64,000 nucleotides of DNA, from contig CM040088.1 of NCBI GenBank assembly GCA_022496805.1, positions 18,259,001-18,323,000 on the forward strand. Direction: 5' to 3'. The notes under the pieces were generated by a model. The model made no database searches and was not told where the DNA came from. It saw only the letters and a program-made list of their open reading frames with translations. How positions within the stretch are numbered: position 1 is the first letter of the stretch; every line of letters begins with the position of its first letter. Below are positions 1 to 12,881 of this stretch, in pieces. This DNA is from Pohlia nutans. Taxonomy: Eukaryota > Streptophyta > Bryopsida > Bryales > Mniaceae. The position numbers and the translations under genes were made by a program.

Positions 1-161
1 ACAACATTATTGGACACCACCAATCCGCACTCACAAGTTACACGATTTCAATGAAACTACTGATTTTGAAATAATATTCAAAAGCATGCCTCTAAACCAT
101 GATTTTATGATTGAAAAAAAACACTGGAGAAAACAGCATAATTTTATGAGAAGGAACGTAC

Positions 162-3100
162 ATTTTCCACATATGCACATGGTCACGTCGATGAGTTCCT
201 GTGCTGAAGGACAAGGAGCGCAGTTCCCTACAATTGAAGTTGTGGACATCACGTTATGCACACAAGAATTAAGTAGTGCAAGTACTCAATTGCCAAGCAA
301 CTAACCAATTAACGTGATCTCTTCAATCTACGTAAGTTAGTGTAATTTATGGCTTCGCTTTTGGGAGCTTTGCACTGCAAGCACAAAATAGGAGCAAGTT
401 TTCAGCTTGTGAGCATTTGGAAAGTACACACGTAGAAACTCTGTTATCATCCAATATTTATAGACAACATTTGTAGAAACATCTTAAGGAGAATCTTCTT
501 CACGATTTTTATCAATTTCTCCCTCTTTTGTCCCACTTAATGAACCGCAACCAATTTCAGCTGCGGTTTTTTTTACCAAGTTTTCTTATAGTGCACTAAA
601 AGATATCCACGACTTAAATTTTGTCCCAAAATAAATCCATGATTTCCAATGGTACTCATTTACTCCTGGGAATTAAGCTTCGCATGCGCTTGACAACTGC
701 TTCAGAGCATTGCAGACAATCTGGCAGCTTAATCCATGGATTTTGATCATGCTAATCATCGATTTTGATCATGCTAATCATCGATTTTGATCATGCTTAT
801 ATCATGGATCATTGTCATGAATTTTGATCATGTATACACTTTCTCGTACTCAAAATTATTCCCACTGTACTCACTTAACCCATGGATTTACATCACATTC
901 AACATACTCTCTCTCTAATCAGGGGATTAAGCTTAATCTATGGATTTCAGTGAAAACAAGGTGTTTTAGTGGGACAAAGGGAACTGTATCATTGTTTGGG
1001 TATTTGTATCATGGAGAAGCTGATCCGTTTAATCATTGTGACCATAGGGAGACCTGTTCATGATTCATGAATTATAAGATTATTTTTATGATCAATGTCT
1101 AAATGTTCCCGAAACAATTTAATTTTACAGATAATTAGATAATTAGATAAAATGTTATAATATGGTACGGTGGTTCCTCACCTGGATTTAATGCAGCTTG
1201 TTCATAAAAAGAATTGCAGTCCAATGACCGTAAGCATATAGCTGGTGTGTTTTGAGTCACATTGGGTAGTCGATTAATTGTTGGATCTGTATCAGTTTCG
1301 TTGTCGAAACAGTTCCCGATGTATTGTCTGCATAATTACCAGACAGTATAATTATTCCAACCCATATATCTCTCTGGTCATTTACTATTGCAGTGGACTA
1401 CAGGTGCATTTTATATTAAAAAGGAGCCAAACTAAGGCATACGTCCAACTGATTAAAAGTTAGACTAAGTGAGTGCTTAGGTAAAGAAATATTTTCATAT
1501 TACATCGATTTTAAATGAAGAATTCATGTGAGTTCTTGGGCAACAAAAAACATGGCTTCATATTCTCTTTATTTTTGACACTGATTACATCAATGTTTTT
1601 AGTCCTTTTGGATTATCAAAAACTATTGAAATTTTGTTATACCTGGGGGCTACACTGTGCTAAACATGTACGAGTATACGTGAGTGCACAAAAGGGTGTT
1701 AATTTGAACACTGCCGTATTACGTATACATACAATAAACACATTTAGAATTAAAAATATTCATGTATACTTATATTAAACATATATTTAAAACGGAATAT
1801 ATTTGTATACAGACGTATTTAGACATATAACCTCTCGTATACAAGGGATTTTTTAGAAGGGGTCATGAACTCATGTTATTCTCAAATATAATGTAGAGTG
1901 CACCCCCTGGGTTGTTATATGATGAATTGACATGTATTGCGCATAATTGTTGATTTATGTTGTCTAACTAGTTTAACTTATATATTGAATCACAATAATT
2001 AAAAAAACTAAACACTGATTACATTTGGGTTGACTCACTAGAACAGGTGGTACTACCAAAGGAGATGCCGAAGCCTGTGGTGCCCAATTCCACGCATGCA
2101 CATTGATTTTTCTTGGGCATCTGCCGGGGAGTGCCAACTTTTCTACTAATGACTCTTTATATTGTGCATACACCCAAGAATAATAACATCAATGTTCATT
2201 TTCGTTGAACTTGGGTTTTGTATTTTTTTTTTGGACTAAAAGTTAATCTACCTCTGAGAGGAGGCACCAAGGGTAGACCTCACTACCCATGTCCTTGTGG
2301 CATAGATAGATGAACTACTCCAACAAACTCTCCATTCACAATGGTCTTCCAAACCAATGTTCCTATTACTATTATTACTGTTATAAATTGTTATTGTTAG
2401 TGGACTAAAAGTTTGGAGTATGAAAGGATTGGAATGCTCAGATAGATAGATAGATAGAAACTCCAGTCCTTAGTACTTGAGGCCGGCGTGAATAGAGTGT
2501 CCGTTCGTAATGTCAATGACCCAGTGCCCACCGGACAAAGGGTCATTTGGAACAAAACTACTCTCCTCTTTCAGGAATGGACACTTTAGTAAAGGAATGC
2601 TCACATTGAAATATTGACACCTGGAGGCAGAGTGTCGTAGTATTGTTGTGGATAATTGCCCTTGAAAAAGTTGCAGTCCAGGCCTCTACATAGAGACGAT
2701 CCACCCCATTAATGCACTAAATAAATGAAACCATGGATTAATAGTATCGTATGTTTGGGTCAAATTCATCACTTTATTGTTGACATTGAATTTCCATGTT
2801 ACATTTCAAGAGGATACAACCAACTACAAGGTGACATGTGTTACCTTTTGACAAAGAAAGGTTAATTTATGTCAAATCTCACTAGAAACTGCAATCTCAC
2901 TTGAGGAAATAGAGAAATGTATATTTGCACTTTGCATGACATCCAATAAGTTGGAAAATCAACTATCACAAGTTGAATTTCACTAGATGAAATGTGGGAT
3001 ACTACGACTACAAGTACACAACTCAAACTAGTCGATAATAACCAATGACAATCATTACGGATTAGTTTTGAATTAGTTTGAGTCGTATATTTATAGTCGT

Positions 3101-6100
3101 AGAATCCCACATTTCTTCTAGTATATCTAGTGGAAATTTTTTATCCCAAGAAAACATAACTAAGGTAAATAATCCTATTTGTGTAATTTGACTGTTTGTA
3201 CCACACTTTGTGATCATTATGTACCAATGTCTTACATTTAAAAATTGGATGCGTACATTATTGGTACATAGTGGCACAAATATGATGCCTTTCAAATTAT
3301 AGCTTACTTTAGTGTATCTTAGGAAATGGGAATCTGTTTCTAAAGCATAACCTATTGTGCCCTTTTTGGAACAAACGTGTCACAAAATGATAATTAGGCT
3401 ATTCACCCATGACCAAAGCTGTTCTTTTGAATCACTAAATCAATCAGAAAACAGAAATTGAACAATCTTGATAAAAAAAGGGCACAATAAGTTATGTCCC
3501 ATAACCGGTTCGGGACTGCCATCCTGACTGGTTACGTAGTCCATAACATTGTTCAATAAATTGGTTTGCAAGAACTAGAGAAATTTGGTCAATGGAAGTG
3601 TAATGAGAGAATGAGGTGGGGAAAACTCACAGTATTGTAAAATTGGACTCTCCGTTCCGGAGAAGAGATGTCAGGTTTGGAAATGGCCCCACAAATTGGT
3701 TGCGAGGAAGGTTCCTATTGATTCATAACAACACACCAGCGGGTTCCCAAAAAATGACTATTAGTTTGATTGTGCGACACTAACTGATTTTATTTTGGGC
3801 AATGTCTCACCACTTTCATATCTCCTTTTGGGATTGGCTACTAATACACTAAAAAAATGAGATTTTTTTTTTGAAATTGATGATAACTCTCTCAAAAAAA
3901 TATGCTTTGCTGAATGTTTGGATGAATTTCCAATAATAGATGACATTATAGGTGAAAGTGGAAAATATAGTAGTGCAAAGGGCTCCCTATTTCATCAAAA
4001 ATGACCACCAAAAAGTGCTCAATTTCACCAAAAAATTATATCTTTGGTGGAATTGAACACTTTGGTGGTCATTTTGGTGAAATAGGGAGCCTTTTGCACT
4101 AGTGATAGATGATTCTATCCATTTGTTCCTTACTCCTACATTCTAGATCAAATGGAATCAATCGTGCCACTAAGCAGAAAAATAAAATAAAAAATTCACT
4201 AGTGATAGTTAGTGATAGTGTGGCAAATGTTCCAAAATATCATTTTAGGAAGGTATCAATGTTTTTAAAAGGATGTATAGAGTCGAGGCGACCTCGCTAC
4301 CCATGCCTTTGAGACATAAATAGCCAAATTACCCCCAAATAGACTCTCTATTCTCGATGGTCTCCTTTAGAAACCAATGTTAGTAATATTATTATTATTT
4401 TATTATTATTACAAGAATGTCAGGCAGTGTCCTATTTCTGACCAGCTCCGGTGTTCACTAAAACATATAAAGATGAGGAAATTTCAAAATAATATCATAG
4501 AAAACTCGACTTCTTCTCATCTAATTAGGGATTAAAAATTGGACCAATTTCATGTCCATCACTTAGGAAGTGGGATAGAATGACACGCACATAGTTCTCA
4601 AAGTTGGAACCTTGAAAAGCCACTCCGGTACGGATCCTGTGAGATAGTTATGACCCAGTTTTCTGCACACAGAATGACGGAATTCATTAACCCCTAAACG
4701 TCACAGTGTCCAGAAACTAGACGACTAACAGATTCAAACCCTTCTCACGTTCTCATCAATGCTTGGATGAAAGTCATTCAATTTTTCGGAGATTCTTCAC
4801 CAAGTTGTTGTCTTATCTAACAATTGGATTTAGTCATAATTGATTACATATTTTTCTAAAATTACAAATGTAGAAGTATGTCAAGTCGTTGACCAAGCCA
4901 AAATTGCATTGATTGTAGTTCAAAAGTGGCCTTGCAAAAATGAGGTCATAGATTTAAGAAACACAAAAATTTCAAAGAATCACCACATTTAAGAGTATCT
5001 CATTTCAAATTCATTCCAACAAATTTTACTCAAAAAGTATTAAAATTTTGTTTGTAATCGTATTTAGAAGGAAATTTTGATTTTAACTTTCAAATTTTAT
5101 AATTAAATATTGGTGATAGTATTAGTGAATCAAACCGTACGGATGGAATCTAAAATTCAAAATCAAGAACTTTCATTTGTATATCGATTCCAAAATATTC
5201 TTCTAAATAGTATTTTATGATGATTTTTCTCAAATTGTCAATTCCAGGGACAATTGTGTGTACAGTCTCACATTGATTGAGGATTGGTGAGAAATCTCAC
5301 ATTAACTCTGTGACTCACAATAATGACAGTAATTGGTGTAGTAGAAAAGGTAGTTTTTGGGCACCAAATAATTATGTCAAAGCATGGTTTCCAAGTCAAT
5401 CACTATTAACATCAAGCTAGTGCCAATACAGGTAGTGCTTCAACTCAAAAAGATTCATTAGGTTTTCAATGAAATTTCAAACTCATTGAAGATTTTTTGA
5501 GTTGAAGGATAACTCTATTGTCTCTGCAAGATATGCTACATCTCAAATAATAATCATAATGATGGCTCGAAGATCATCTTGAATAAAGAGTCTGGTGGAG
5601 GTAGTTCGACTATCTAAGCCTTGAGCAAAGGTAGTACAATCTACCGTTGGTGTACAACAGGATTGAAGATGATTTCCAAATGAGTTTTTAGTATTGAGAA
5701 GGAACTCACAGGGTTTCTATGCTCGTCATTCCTTGCCATTCGCTTGGCACATTCCCAGATAACTGGTTTTCCCAAAGTTCTCTATATCAAAGTTCAGCCC
5801 AGCCCACCAGTTGTGAGACCAAAATAACGATTTCTCTTTATTGTCTATGCCCCACAAGGGAAGAGACGATGAAAACGCTTTGTTTTTAGGAGTTATACAG
5901 CTGGACAGTAAGGACAAGTTGTAAAAGTAAATCTAAAGTAAATACTAAGGCAAAGACTATGCAATTGGCTGCTTGTTTTTTAAGCAACTTGAATACATTG
6001 AATGGACAAACTTCTAAATGCACTCTCACATGTGTTCACAACTTGATATGTGGAAACTATTAGATATGTACACAACATGACATTAGCTTCTAAGCAACCT

Positions 6101-9100
6101 GAAAGCTGGCACTAAATCATGTTTAACTCCTAAACGTCCAACCATTCAAAAAGTGGATGATGTACATAATCAAACAGATTTCTCATCCGTCATTGACTTT
6201 TTGCAGTGTGGATTTTTTACTATATATTTTATGGGAAGTTAGCTTCATGCATGTTTGATTTGATTAGAAAGGGGATGATTTGTGAAAATTTTATGCCTCA
6301 CTTCATGTTGTAGTGATTCACCCAAAATTTCGAAGATTTCAGTGTAAAAGTGCTCTTAAAAAAGTCAACTCATAAAATTAAGCAACTAAAAAATCTCCAA
6401 AAATTATTACACTTAGAGTATTTTAGTTTAACCAATCACAACAAATTTCATGTACAAATTGTCAATATCTTATTCATTATCAAATTACAAAAGAATTTTC
6501 AATTTTGAGTTTCAAATTTTATACAAAAATATGGTGATAGCAATCACAAATCTAACTATATGGATAGAATCAAAAATTCATAATGTACAACTTTTATTCA
6601 TATATCAATTTTAGAATATCTCTTTTAGTTACATTTTATAAGACATCTTTGAAATTCTTTAAATCTGGAGAGGGGTGAGGACGTTTAGGGGTTAGTGTGA
6701 CTGCTTTTGAAAAAAAAAGGGCTTCTAAATGCACTCTCGATCATGAGTGTTTACAACTTGATATTATGTGAAAGTTAGATATGTAAACAACATAAAAATG
6801 TGCAATTAGAGAGGGATGAATGCACATTACTCTTAACCTCAATCATCTTGTACGTGTACCATTTGCACAGAATTAAATCAGTTATTTAAAGTCCATGCGT
6901 ACGTCCGAGTTACTTACAATGTTTTCAGATTACGCAGGTTTCCGTATTCCGGAGGGAGACCACCCCAAAAAAGATTGGAGTACATATCTCTGTAATGTTC
7001 AGAGTAACGCAACACACATAAGTACCCTAGGCAGTAAATATGCACTACATTACTTTTGTTAATAGTGAAGGTGGGTTTATAGTAAGGGAGGGTAATTAGT
7101 GAAGGTGACACTAAAATGTAAAATTGATGCAAAATTCAGCCACTTAGTTAAAATTTCAGTCCTCGCCAATTTGTAAAATAGAGCGTGTCTTTGAAATTAG
7201 TACCACACACACTACTAACAAAAAACAGTGTAGTAGAAAGGTGTATTTGGGGCACCAAGCTATATTGCCTCAACTTACTATCCCTTTTTTAATGGTGGTA
7301 TCAATTTAGAAATTGTTGTATTTGCTTTATTTACATATATTTTGTTGAAAATTACATTGTAGTTTTTTTGGAGAGTTGCAGGAGCCCAAATCAAGTCAGG
7401 ATTTTTGCAATGCATGCATACGACAACGATGCCAATTTGAACTAATTTAGAAATGAAAACTCAATATGTGATGGATTTTGAATTATTCACATCTACCAAG
7501 ATTTGGTTGTCTAGGCACTAAAGGGACCTTAAGATGTGTATTTAAGTATTATATATCATTTGACATTTGAATTGTGCCACAATTAATAAGGCAAATATTG
7601 TGAGCTCATTCCTTTTAAATGGCCATATTCGTTAAACTGAGACAAAATGAACATTTTGAGACTTTAGCCCTTTTATTTGAGACCTCTATTTTAACAAATC
7701 AAAAATTTATGAACATCTGGGCCTAGTTTCGCGGCGGTGTATCTTTCTTTTGGCAATGGAATTTTCACAATTTGACTCAAAAATAAAATAAAATAATGAA
7801 CATATCAACCTTTATAAAATCAAAGGTTTATGAGTGTCTTAACAAATTGAAGTCTCAATTCACAAAAAAATCAATATCAAACACTAATTATCATTTAAAT
7901 GTAAAGTCAAAGATAATATGAGACTACAGATTGTCTCAGTTTAACAAATATGACCATTTAGCATTGATTAAATATGAGGTCGGGAGAATGGTTTCACTTA
8001 CAGTTTGACCAATTGTACCATCTGGCCAATCCAAGTAGGAAGCGTCCCAACTATTTTGTTTGCATGCATAGACCTACAAAGCAGACACTTTCACAGATTT
8101 TATCACAAAAATTGAGAAAATTATGCGCTATGGAACGACTACACGGTCAATAATGATATTTAGTGTTAGTAACACCAGTTATGCACATTAACATTTTAAA
8201 ATGTTCATCACCTTACTAATGTTCCCAATGCTAAATGTCAAATAGACACTTGATTCAAGGATGTTTATGAATATTACTGTGGTAGACTTTCAAATATTTT
8301 TTTTGACAAGCAGCTAGTCTGCCTTAATATTTACCCTAGATTTAATTTTACAGCTTGTTTATACTCTTTAGCCATGTAATTCCTTGAAAACAAAGCGTTT
8401 TCGTAATCTCTCCCCTAGTGGGGTAGAGACAATAGAGGTAACTCGTAACACTGTTGGGTAACTAATACTAAACGCCATTATTAACCCTAAAGAATCAAGA
8501 AGCTCAATTTGGACCTTATAGCAAGTTTTGAGTAGGTCCTATGTGGATTTCCTTCTTCTCAACTTTCATTTGTTTTTTGATCAACATATGCAATGCTCAA
8601 ATTCACTAATCCTAATGATAATTATAAATTGTAGTCCCATTTGAATTACATTTGTCACAATATGATCAATTGAATTTGCCAATTTAAAACCATGAATCCT
8701 TGGTCCTTGACTGAGGGGTTAATGTCGGGAATGGCCTGATATTGGTACCACTTTTACGCGTCTCACATAGTGTGACTTATGTTTAACTCATTTTATGTGT
8801 GCTAGAAATTCCGTCTTTTAACACCATGTATACAGTTGCAGCCATGGTGTCTATAACACCCTCTAATTTTTGTAATTTTCCAATGTTTTTTTCTTACCAA
8901 AAAGATAATTCTTGAAAATCACACTATTTTTGGAGGGGGCACCTATATCAGGCCATCACCCTGTAGTGGATATTGGGTTGTGCAGAAAAACGAAAAAACC
9001 TGAAAAAGTTTGGGAAAAGTTTCTGGAAAGTAAAGTTTGCGGCCTTACAGTTCCTGGAGGTTGCAATAGAGGAGGGTCTGTGGTGGAGGAGATGTGAGCT

Positions 9101-11909
9101 GATTCCCATCCAATGTCAGAACTTGAAGATGAGTGAGTTGGCCAATTTCTGCAGGAATTTCGCCTTCGATGGAATTGTTTGTAAGGTCCAAGTTCTCCAA
9201 ATACACAAGTTGCCCAATGTCCTTTGCTATTGAACCGCTCAGATTCTTATTCACCAATTCTCTGCACATCAATCATGGCAAGTTTTTTTTTTTTTTTTCT
9301 TACTCGACTACGAGACAAAGTGTCGAGTTACATGTAGTAGACCTCCCCGGCCATCCATCCATCAGACAAGCATAGTTTTTAGAATTATATACATGGAATG
9401 AATAATTCTAGACCATCGACGTTAAACATCTAATACACGTCAAGTTGGAAAATAGTGTTAGACATGGCAACCCTAGTTGCTTGATCATGGACACTATGTA
9501 GAATTGGAATGCCATCTCCCCCTTCAAAATGCTCATTTCAGATACTCACTTAGATCATACACTGTGTGTGGCTACGTTTGTTAGCATAGGGGGAGTAACT
9601 TGAGCAACATTAATTATAGCTTGTCAAACAACATTTAAACTGAACTGTAATGTTGTTATAGCTACTCCCCTGCTATTGCTAACAAATATAGCAATCAGTG
9701 TATGATCCTTGCTACCGGAGCTGATTTGAATGTAATTTATAGACTAGAAACCTTTGCTTGGGGAGGTCACTTCCAAATATCATGTAAAAACGTGCGAACA
9801 AGTGATTTTCAACCCCTATATACTTTTTAATAAAGTTTGATTTAGCTCCAATTTTTTTAGTATGGTCACATATTCATTATATCTTTTATTTTTTTAAACT
9901 CTTATTTCAAATTATATTCAAAACGAGCTCTAGAAACACAATCGAACAAGCTCTAAAAACACAAAAACTAGTTGAATAGTGCATTTATTTACTTCAAAAA
10001 TTTATAAGTAATTAATTTGAATAAAGAAAATTTCCAAAAATTCACAATATAAACTTTCAACATAAAGAAACATCCCATAATTTTTTCAGATTGATTGATT
10101 ATTTACAATGTAATATAGGGGGTCAAAGATTTGTTCGCACGTGATAGTCATAAAATACATTGAGTGAATTCCCCGAGAACCTTTGAGAGCTTGGTAGCTC
10201 AAGAAGGTTATAAGACATATTAATGCATGCTAAGTTATACTGTTAGTATCCTACAATGTACTTTTTGGCTCATCAGAGAGCATACTCACTAATGATCAGC
10301 AGATATTGAGCATAGAATCTTGGAATAGAATTTTGGAATGTAGTCTGCTGTTGAATGGATTATCGGTTGGATTTGAGGTCTTACCTTTACCTAAGTTCCT
10401 TTGGATATTTCATTATTACTATTTATAAGCCTCTCCCTCAACCAAAGATCAAGAACTAATTTGTGCCAACTAGACAGTCACCTTAGCATTAAGGATTCTT
10501 ATTATTATGGGAATGGTCTGATATGGGTACTACTTTTATGCGTCTCACATAGTGTGACTTATGTCTAGCTCATTTTATGTGTGTTAGAAATTCCGTTTTT
10601 AACATCATGTATACAGTTGCAGCTATGGTGTCTGTAACACCCTCTAATTTTTGTAAATTTCCAATGTTTTTTCTTACCAAAAAGATGTTTCTCGAAAATC
10701 ACACTATTTTTGGAGGGGTACCCATATCAGGCCATCACCCATTATTATGATGCAACAAGCGTACTTACATGGCAAGCACTTTGCTGTTGGTTGTTGTCTC
10801 ACATGTGATGCCCGTCCAATTGCCAACACACGGGTCATTGTTTAAACCCCAGTCACTGAAGTTTGCATTCCATGACGTTGCCAATTTCCTCAATATTTTC
10901 CCTGCAGGCACAATAAGTTCATTAATAAATTTGTGTCATTCCATTCAATATTTAACCATGAATAGAATTATCATGGTACTAGCTAACCCTGCCAGACTAG
11001 CTCTCAGTATAGACTGCTTAACCCCTAAAACAACAACAAAGATTCATGGTTTTAAAATGACAAATTATTCAATCGAACGTATTGTGAAAAATCAATCATT
11101 TGGATGGGACCAGATTTTATAATATAAGAGCATTGCATGTGGTTGATCCGAAACAAATAAACTTAAACAAAAGGAAGTCTAATTATTCACACTCTTTGAT
11201 TCTTAACGGGTTTAAGCGTAAGATTCTAAAACTACCGACAATAGAAGAAAACTTTGCAAATTTGGTTCCTGAGTTCCATTCACTTCGACATTAATTCGTC
11301 CTGGTTTGACATTTTTCCTGACTGTTTTAGACACTCGTGTGAATTTATCTCAGTCCTAGATTTTAAATCTTTGATCAAGGAATCAAATGGAACTTAGGGA
11401 AGTAAAAACTACTGATGGCTGAGCACTTGAAAAAGTACTCCTAGCACTTGAACGTCACACATAAACTTGCCAAAACAATAGCGAATAAGAAGTTTCACGT
11501 GTCAAAAAGAGAACTGCACTCTTATGAAGAGCAATAGATATATATATTATGCAAAACCAAGGTTGTGCAATAGTGAGGACAGGAACTAATAAATTTATTT
11601 ATTAAACGTCTAGCAAATGAATGATCAACCCCTTACGGACCAAAGATTCATGGTTTTAAAATTACGACAAAGTCAATCAATCAATCATGTTGTCGAAAAT
11701 ATGATTCATGTGAGACCAAATTCTATATCACTGGAATCAGTGAAGATCGAACCATTCAGGTTAAATTCTTCTTTAGACTGCTAATGGTGAATGGTGAAGG
11801 ACTACGAACCTTGCGTGACTGCATCTTGTGCACACACCGAGCAAGACAACAACAACAACAACAACGCCATAGCCACTTGAAGAGTGCCCAAGCTCATCGT
11901 CATTGTCAT
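162..11909 (-). CDS. LRR receptor kinase-like protein, N-terminal ectodomain exons (3' part beyond window)
   Basis: This is the ectodomain part of a membrane receptor-like kinase of the LRR-VIII/HPCA1-like type; the kinase part must lie left of base 1. Exons (minus) are 11909-11810, 10901-10769, 9261-9049, 8073-8002, 6989-6918, 5781-5710, 4662-4591, 3714-3631, 2685-2605, 2142-2039 and a tentative 227-162. Exon 1 encodes a signal peptide with a poly-Leu core. Exon 2 holds an LRR N-cap (DWGLNNDPC...NWTGITC). Exon 3 carries about three LRRs. Exons 4-7 are each exactly 72 bp, phase 2-2, one LRR per exon (for example NQLSGNVPSEWQGM). Exon 8 is a further LRR (NQFVGPFPNLTSL). Exons 9-11 are a Cys-rich linker (NQCACVEL, NCAPCPSAQ). 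All junction phases agree and I see no stop codon or frameshift, so it looks functional. Introns of 0.3-1.8 kb carry MITEs. The last exon's donor (GTACGT) is least certain. The ligand cannot be told from the sequence. Confidence 0.85.
739..797. repeat. 22-bp tandem repeat, about 2.7 copies
   Basis: The unit GATTTTGATCATGCTAATCATC begins at 739, 761 and 783; the last copy is partial. Related GATTTTGATCATG words continue to about 833. Confidence 0.85.
1644..1908. mobile_element. MITE, GGGGGTGCACT-ended family, copy M1
   Basis: About 265 bp, from GGGGGCTACACTGTGC to GAGTGCACCCCC. The interior is rich in GTATAC-type words. Related copies are at about 23513-23777 (reverse), 24298-24563, 27609-27911 and 28690-28805. 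It contains no ORF. Confidence 0.7.
2237..2604. repeat. Degenerate dispersed repeats in LRR gene intron
   Basis: The stretch with GGTAGACCTCACTACCCATG (2272-2291) recurs in diverged form at about 4280-4400, each followed by a poly(TTA) tract. The GGCCGGCGTGAATAGAGTGT block near 2480 recurs at about 38358. A (GATA)n microsatellite lies at 2441-2458. Family unknown. Confidence 0.45.
2976..3138. repeat. Foldback (inverted-repeat) element, about 160 bp
   Basis: The left arm contains CTAGATGAAATGTGGGAT followed by ACTACGACTAC. The right arm contains the inverse, GTCGTAGAATCCCACATTTC followed by TTCTAG. It lies in an LRR-gene intron. A short non-coding TIR element is the likely explanation. Confidence 0.6.
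3968..4104. mobile_element. Palindromic MITE with CACTA-like end
   Basis: About 137 bp and almost fully palindromic. The right end, inverted, reads CACTAGTGCAAAAGGCTCCC; the left end is a one- to three-base variant of it. CACTAG-type ends are known for CACTA/EnSpm elements, so this is probably a tiny non-autonomous derivative. It lies between LRR exons 7 and 8. Confidence 0.65.
4691..5252. mobile_element. TTAA-type MITE, family A, copy A1 (right end lost)
   Basis: It starts CCCCTAAACGTC right after TTAA (4687-4690). It aligns along most of its length with A2 (14758-15323), but the terminal ATTTAGGGGTTAA is missing. It starts only 28 bp upstream (gene sense) of the acceptor of the 4662-4591 LRR exon. 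Confidence 0.75.
6127..6691. mobile_element. TTAA-type MITE, family C, copy C1
   Basis: 565 bp. The left end CTCCTAAACGTCC follows TTAA (6123-6126). The right end GAGGACGTTTAGGGG is followed by TTAG (6692-6695). It is homologous to C2 (25448-26051), C3 (52114-53215) and C4 (60949-61515), and lies in an LRR-gene intron. Confidence 0.82.
8485..8718. mobile_element. TTAA-type MITE, family D, copy D1
   Basis: 234 bp, from CCCTAAAGAATCAAGAAG to CCTTGGTCCTTGACTGAGGGG, flanked by TTAA at 8481-8484 and 8719-8722. Its sister copy is D2 at 13746-13973. Diverged relics of the same family are at about 11012-11070 and 11627-11670. Confidence 0.8.
8727..8961. mobile_element. MITE with GGGAATGGCCTGATAT ends, copy N1
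   Basis: 235 bp with about 23-bp terminal inverted repeats (GGGAATGGCCTGATATTGG and GGCACCTATATCAGGCCATC). The interior is non-coding. It is about 90% similar by eye to N2 (10509-10740). It lies 4 bp after the TTAA of D1 and 87 bp from an LRR exon. Confidence 0.8.
10509..10740. mobile_element. MITE with GGGAATGG ends, copy N2, 8-bp TSD
   Basis: 232 bp with TIRs like N1. ATTATTAT directly precedes the left end (10501-10508) and directly follows the right end (10741-10748), giving an 8-bp target duplication. That length is usual for hAT elements. It lies 28 bp from the donor of the second LRR exon. Confidence 0.8.
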
Positions 11910-12104
11910 GAAACTCGACCTCCGATCACAACCTCGACTGCTCTCCGTTTTGAAAACAACTGTAACTTCTGATCAAAATTCAAAGCAACCCATCAACTAT
12001 ATGATAGTGTATTGATTTCTACTTCACTCGATCTCCAGTTCTGTGTAGACCAGAATCAATTAAACCCTAAACCTGACAATTAATGTACAACTCCGATCCC
12101 CGGA

Positions 12105-12118
12105 ATATATATTTATAT
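12105..12118 (-). promoter_or_regulatory. Candidate TATA box of the LRR receptor gene
   Basis: On the minus strand this reads TATAAATATATATT, about 200 bp upstream of the ATG at 11909, in a GC-richer context. Position and sequence fit a core promoter; there is no other support. Confidence 0.4.
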
Positions 12119-12508
12119 CGACCGCGCTCACTGATCGAGTGAGGACTGTGCTGACAGATAGAGCCGAGAATTGGAACCTAGTTACCAAAAAGTCAATTCA
12201 AATACCACCTTGTTGTTAAATCACACAGTTCTCGGTTTCAGAATCCGTTTCAGGGAGATCGACGAGCAGAAAACCCGTGTTCGGCAACGCGCCGTCGGTG
12301 GACTTTTTCATTTGCAACTTGTTAGTAAGAGTCAGCCTAAACTTTTGTTTGTGTTTTTAATCACTCAGATTATTGCTCAGTTTTTGTGAGAATAGTTGTA
12401 CAGTCATTCACTGCGATACTCTACTCAATATTCTACCTCCCAAAAGGGATAGTCAAGATCCAAGCAAAAAGTATTTTCGTAACTGAGGAGATCGACAAAA
12501 ATTCTCCA

Positions 12509-12531
12509 TATATATATATATATATATATAA
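12509..12531. repeat. (TA)n microsatellite
   Basis: About eleven TA units in the intergenic region upstream of the LRR receptor gene. Confidence 0.9.
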
Positions 12532-12630
12532 ATTACAGTGAGACAGGATTAATGTGAGCATTGGAGGTTCACAAAAGTGAAACAAATGATGTATGTGGGT
12601 GGAAATTATGCAACATTAGTTTATTATATA

Positions 12631-12879
12631 CTCCCTCCGTCCCAAAATTATTGTCCTAGTTTTTGGCAAATTTTTTTTGCAATATTTGTCCTATGTTTTA
12701 TACTTCAAACGTGAGCTTTGTCCACTTCAAACAGGGCGGACAACAAGAGTGACACAAAAACTACATGCTACTATTGAAGATAGACCACTTTTCGAGTACT
12801 GAGACGGTTTTTTTGTCAAAAAAATGTGTTAAATTAAAACACGCCAAAAACTAGGACAATAATTTTGGGGCGGAGGGAG
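12631..12879. mobile_element. Stowaway-like MITE, copy 1
   Basis: 249 bp. Ends are CTCCCTCCGTCCCAAAATTA and its inverse, flanked by TA on both sides (12629-12630, 12880-12881). CTCCCTCCGT with a TA target is the hallmark of Stowaway (Tc1/mariner-derived) MITEs. Related copies are at 34692-34909 and 41716-41974. Confidence 0.9.
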
Positions 12880-12881
12880 TA

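Larger units (their letters stand above)
262..2038. other. Repeat-rich intron of the LRR receptor gene
   Basis: This stretch lies between the tenth and the tentative eleventh exon. It holds a 22-bp tandem repeat at 739-797 and a MITE at 1644-1908. I see no other coding exon in it. Confidence 0.5.

Noticed and set aside
5726..5917. 63-codon minus-strand ORF
   Set aside because: The real signal here is a 72-bp LRR exon (5781-5710) in another frame; the ORF is its shadow.
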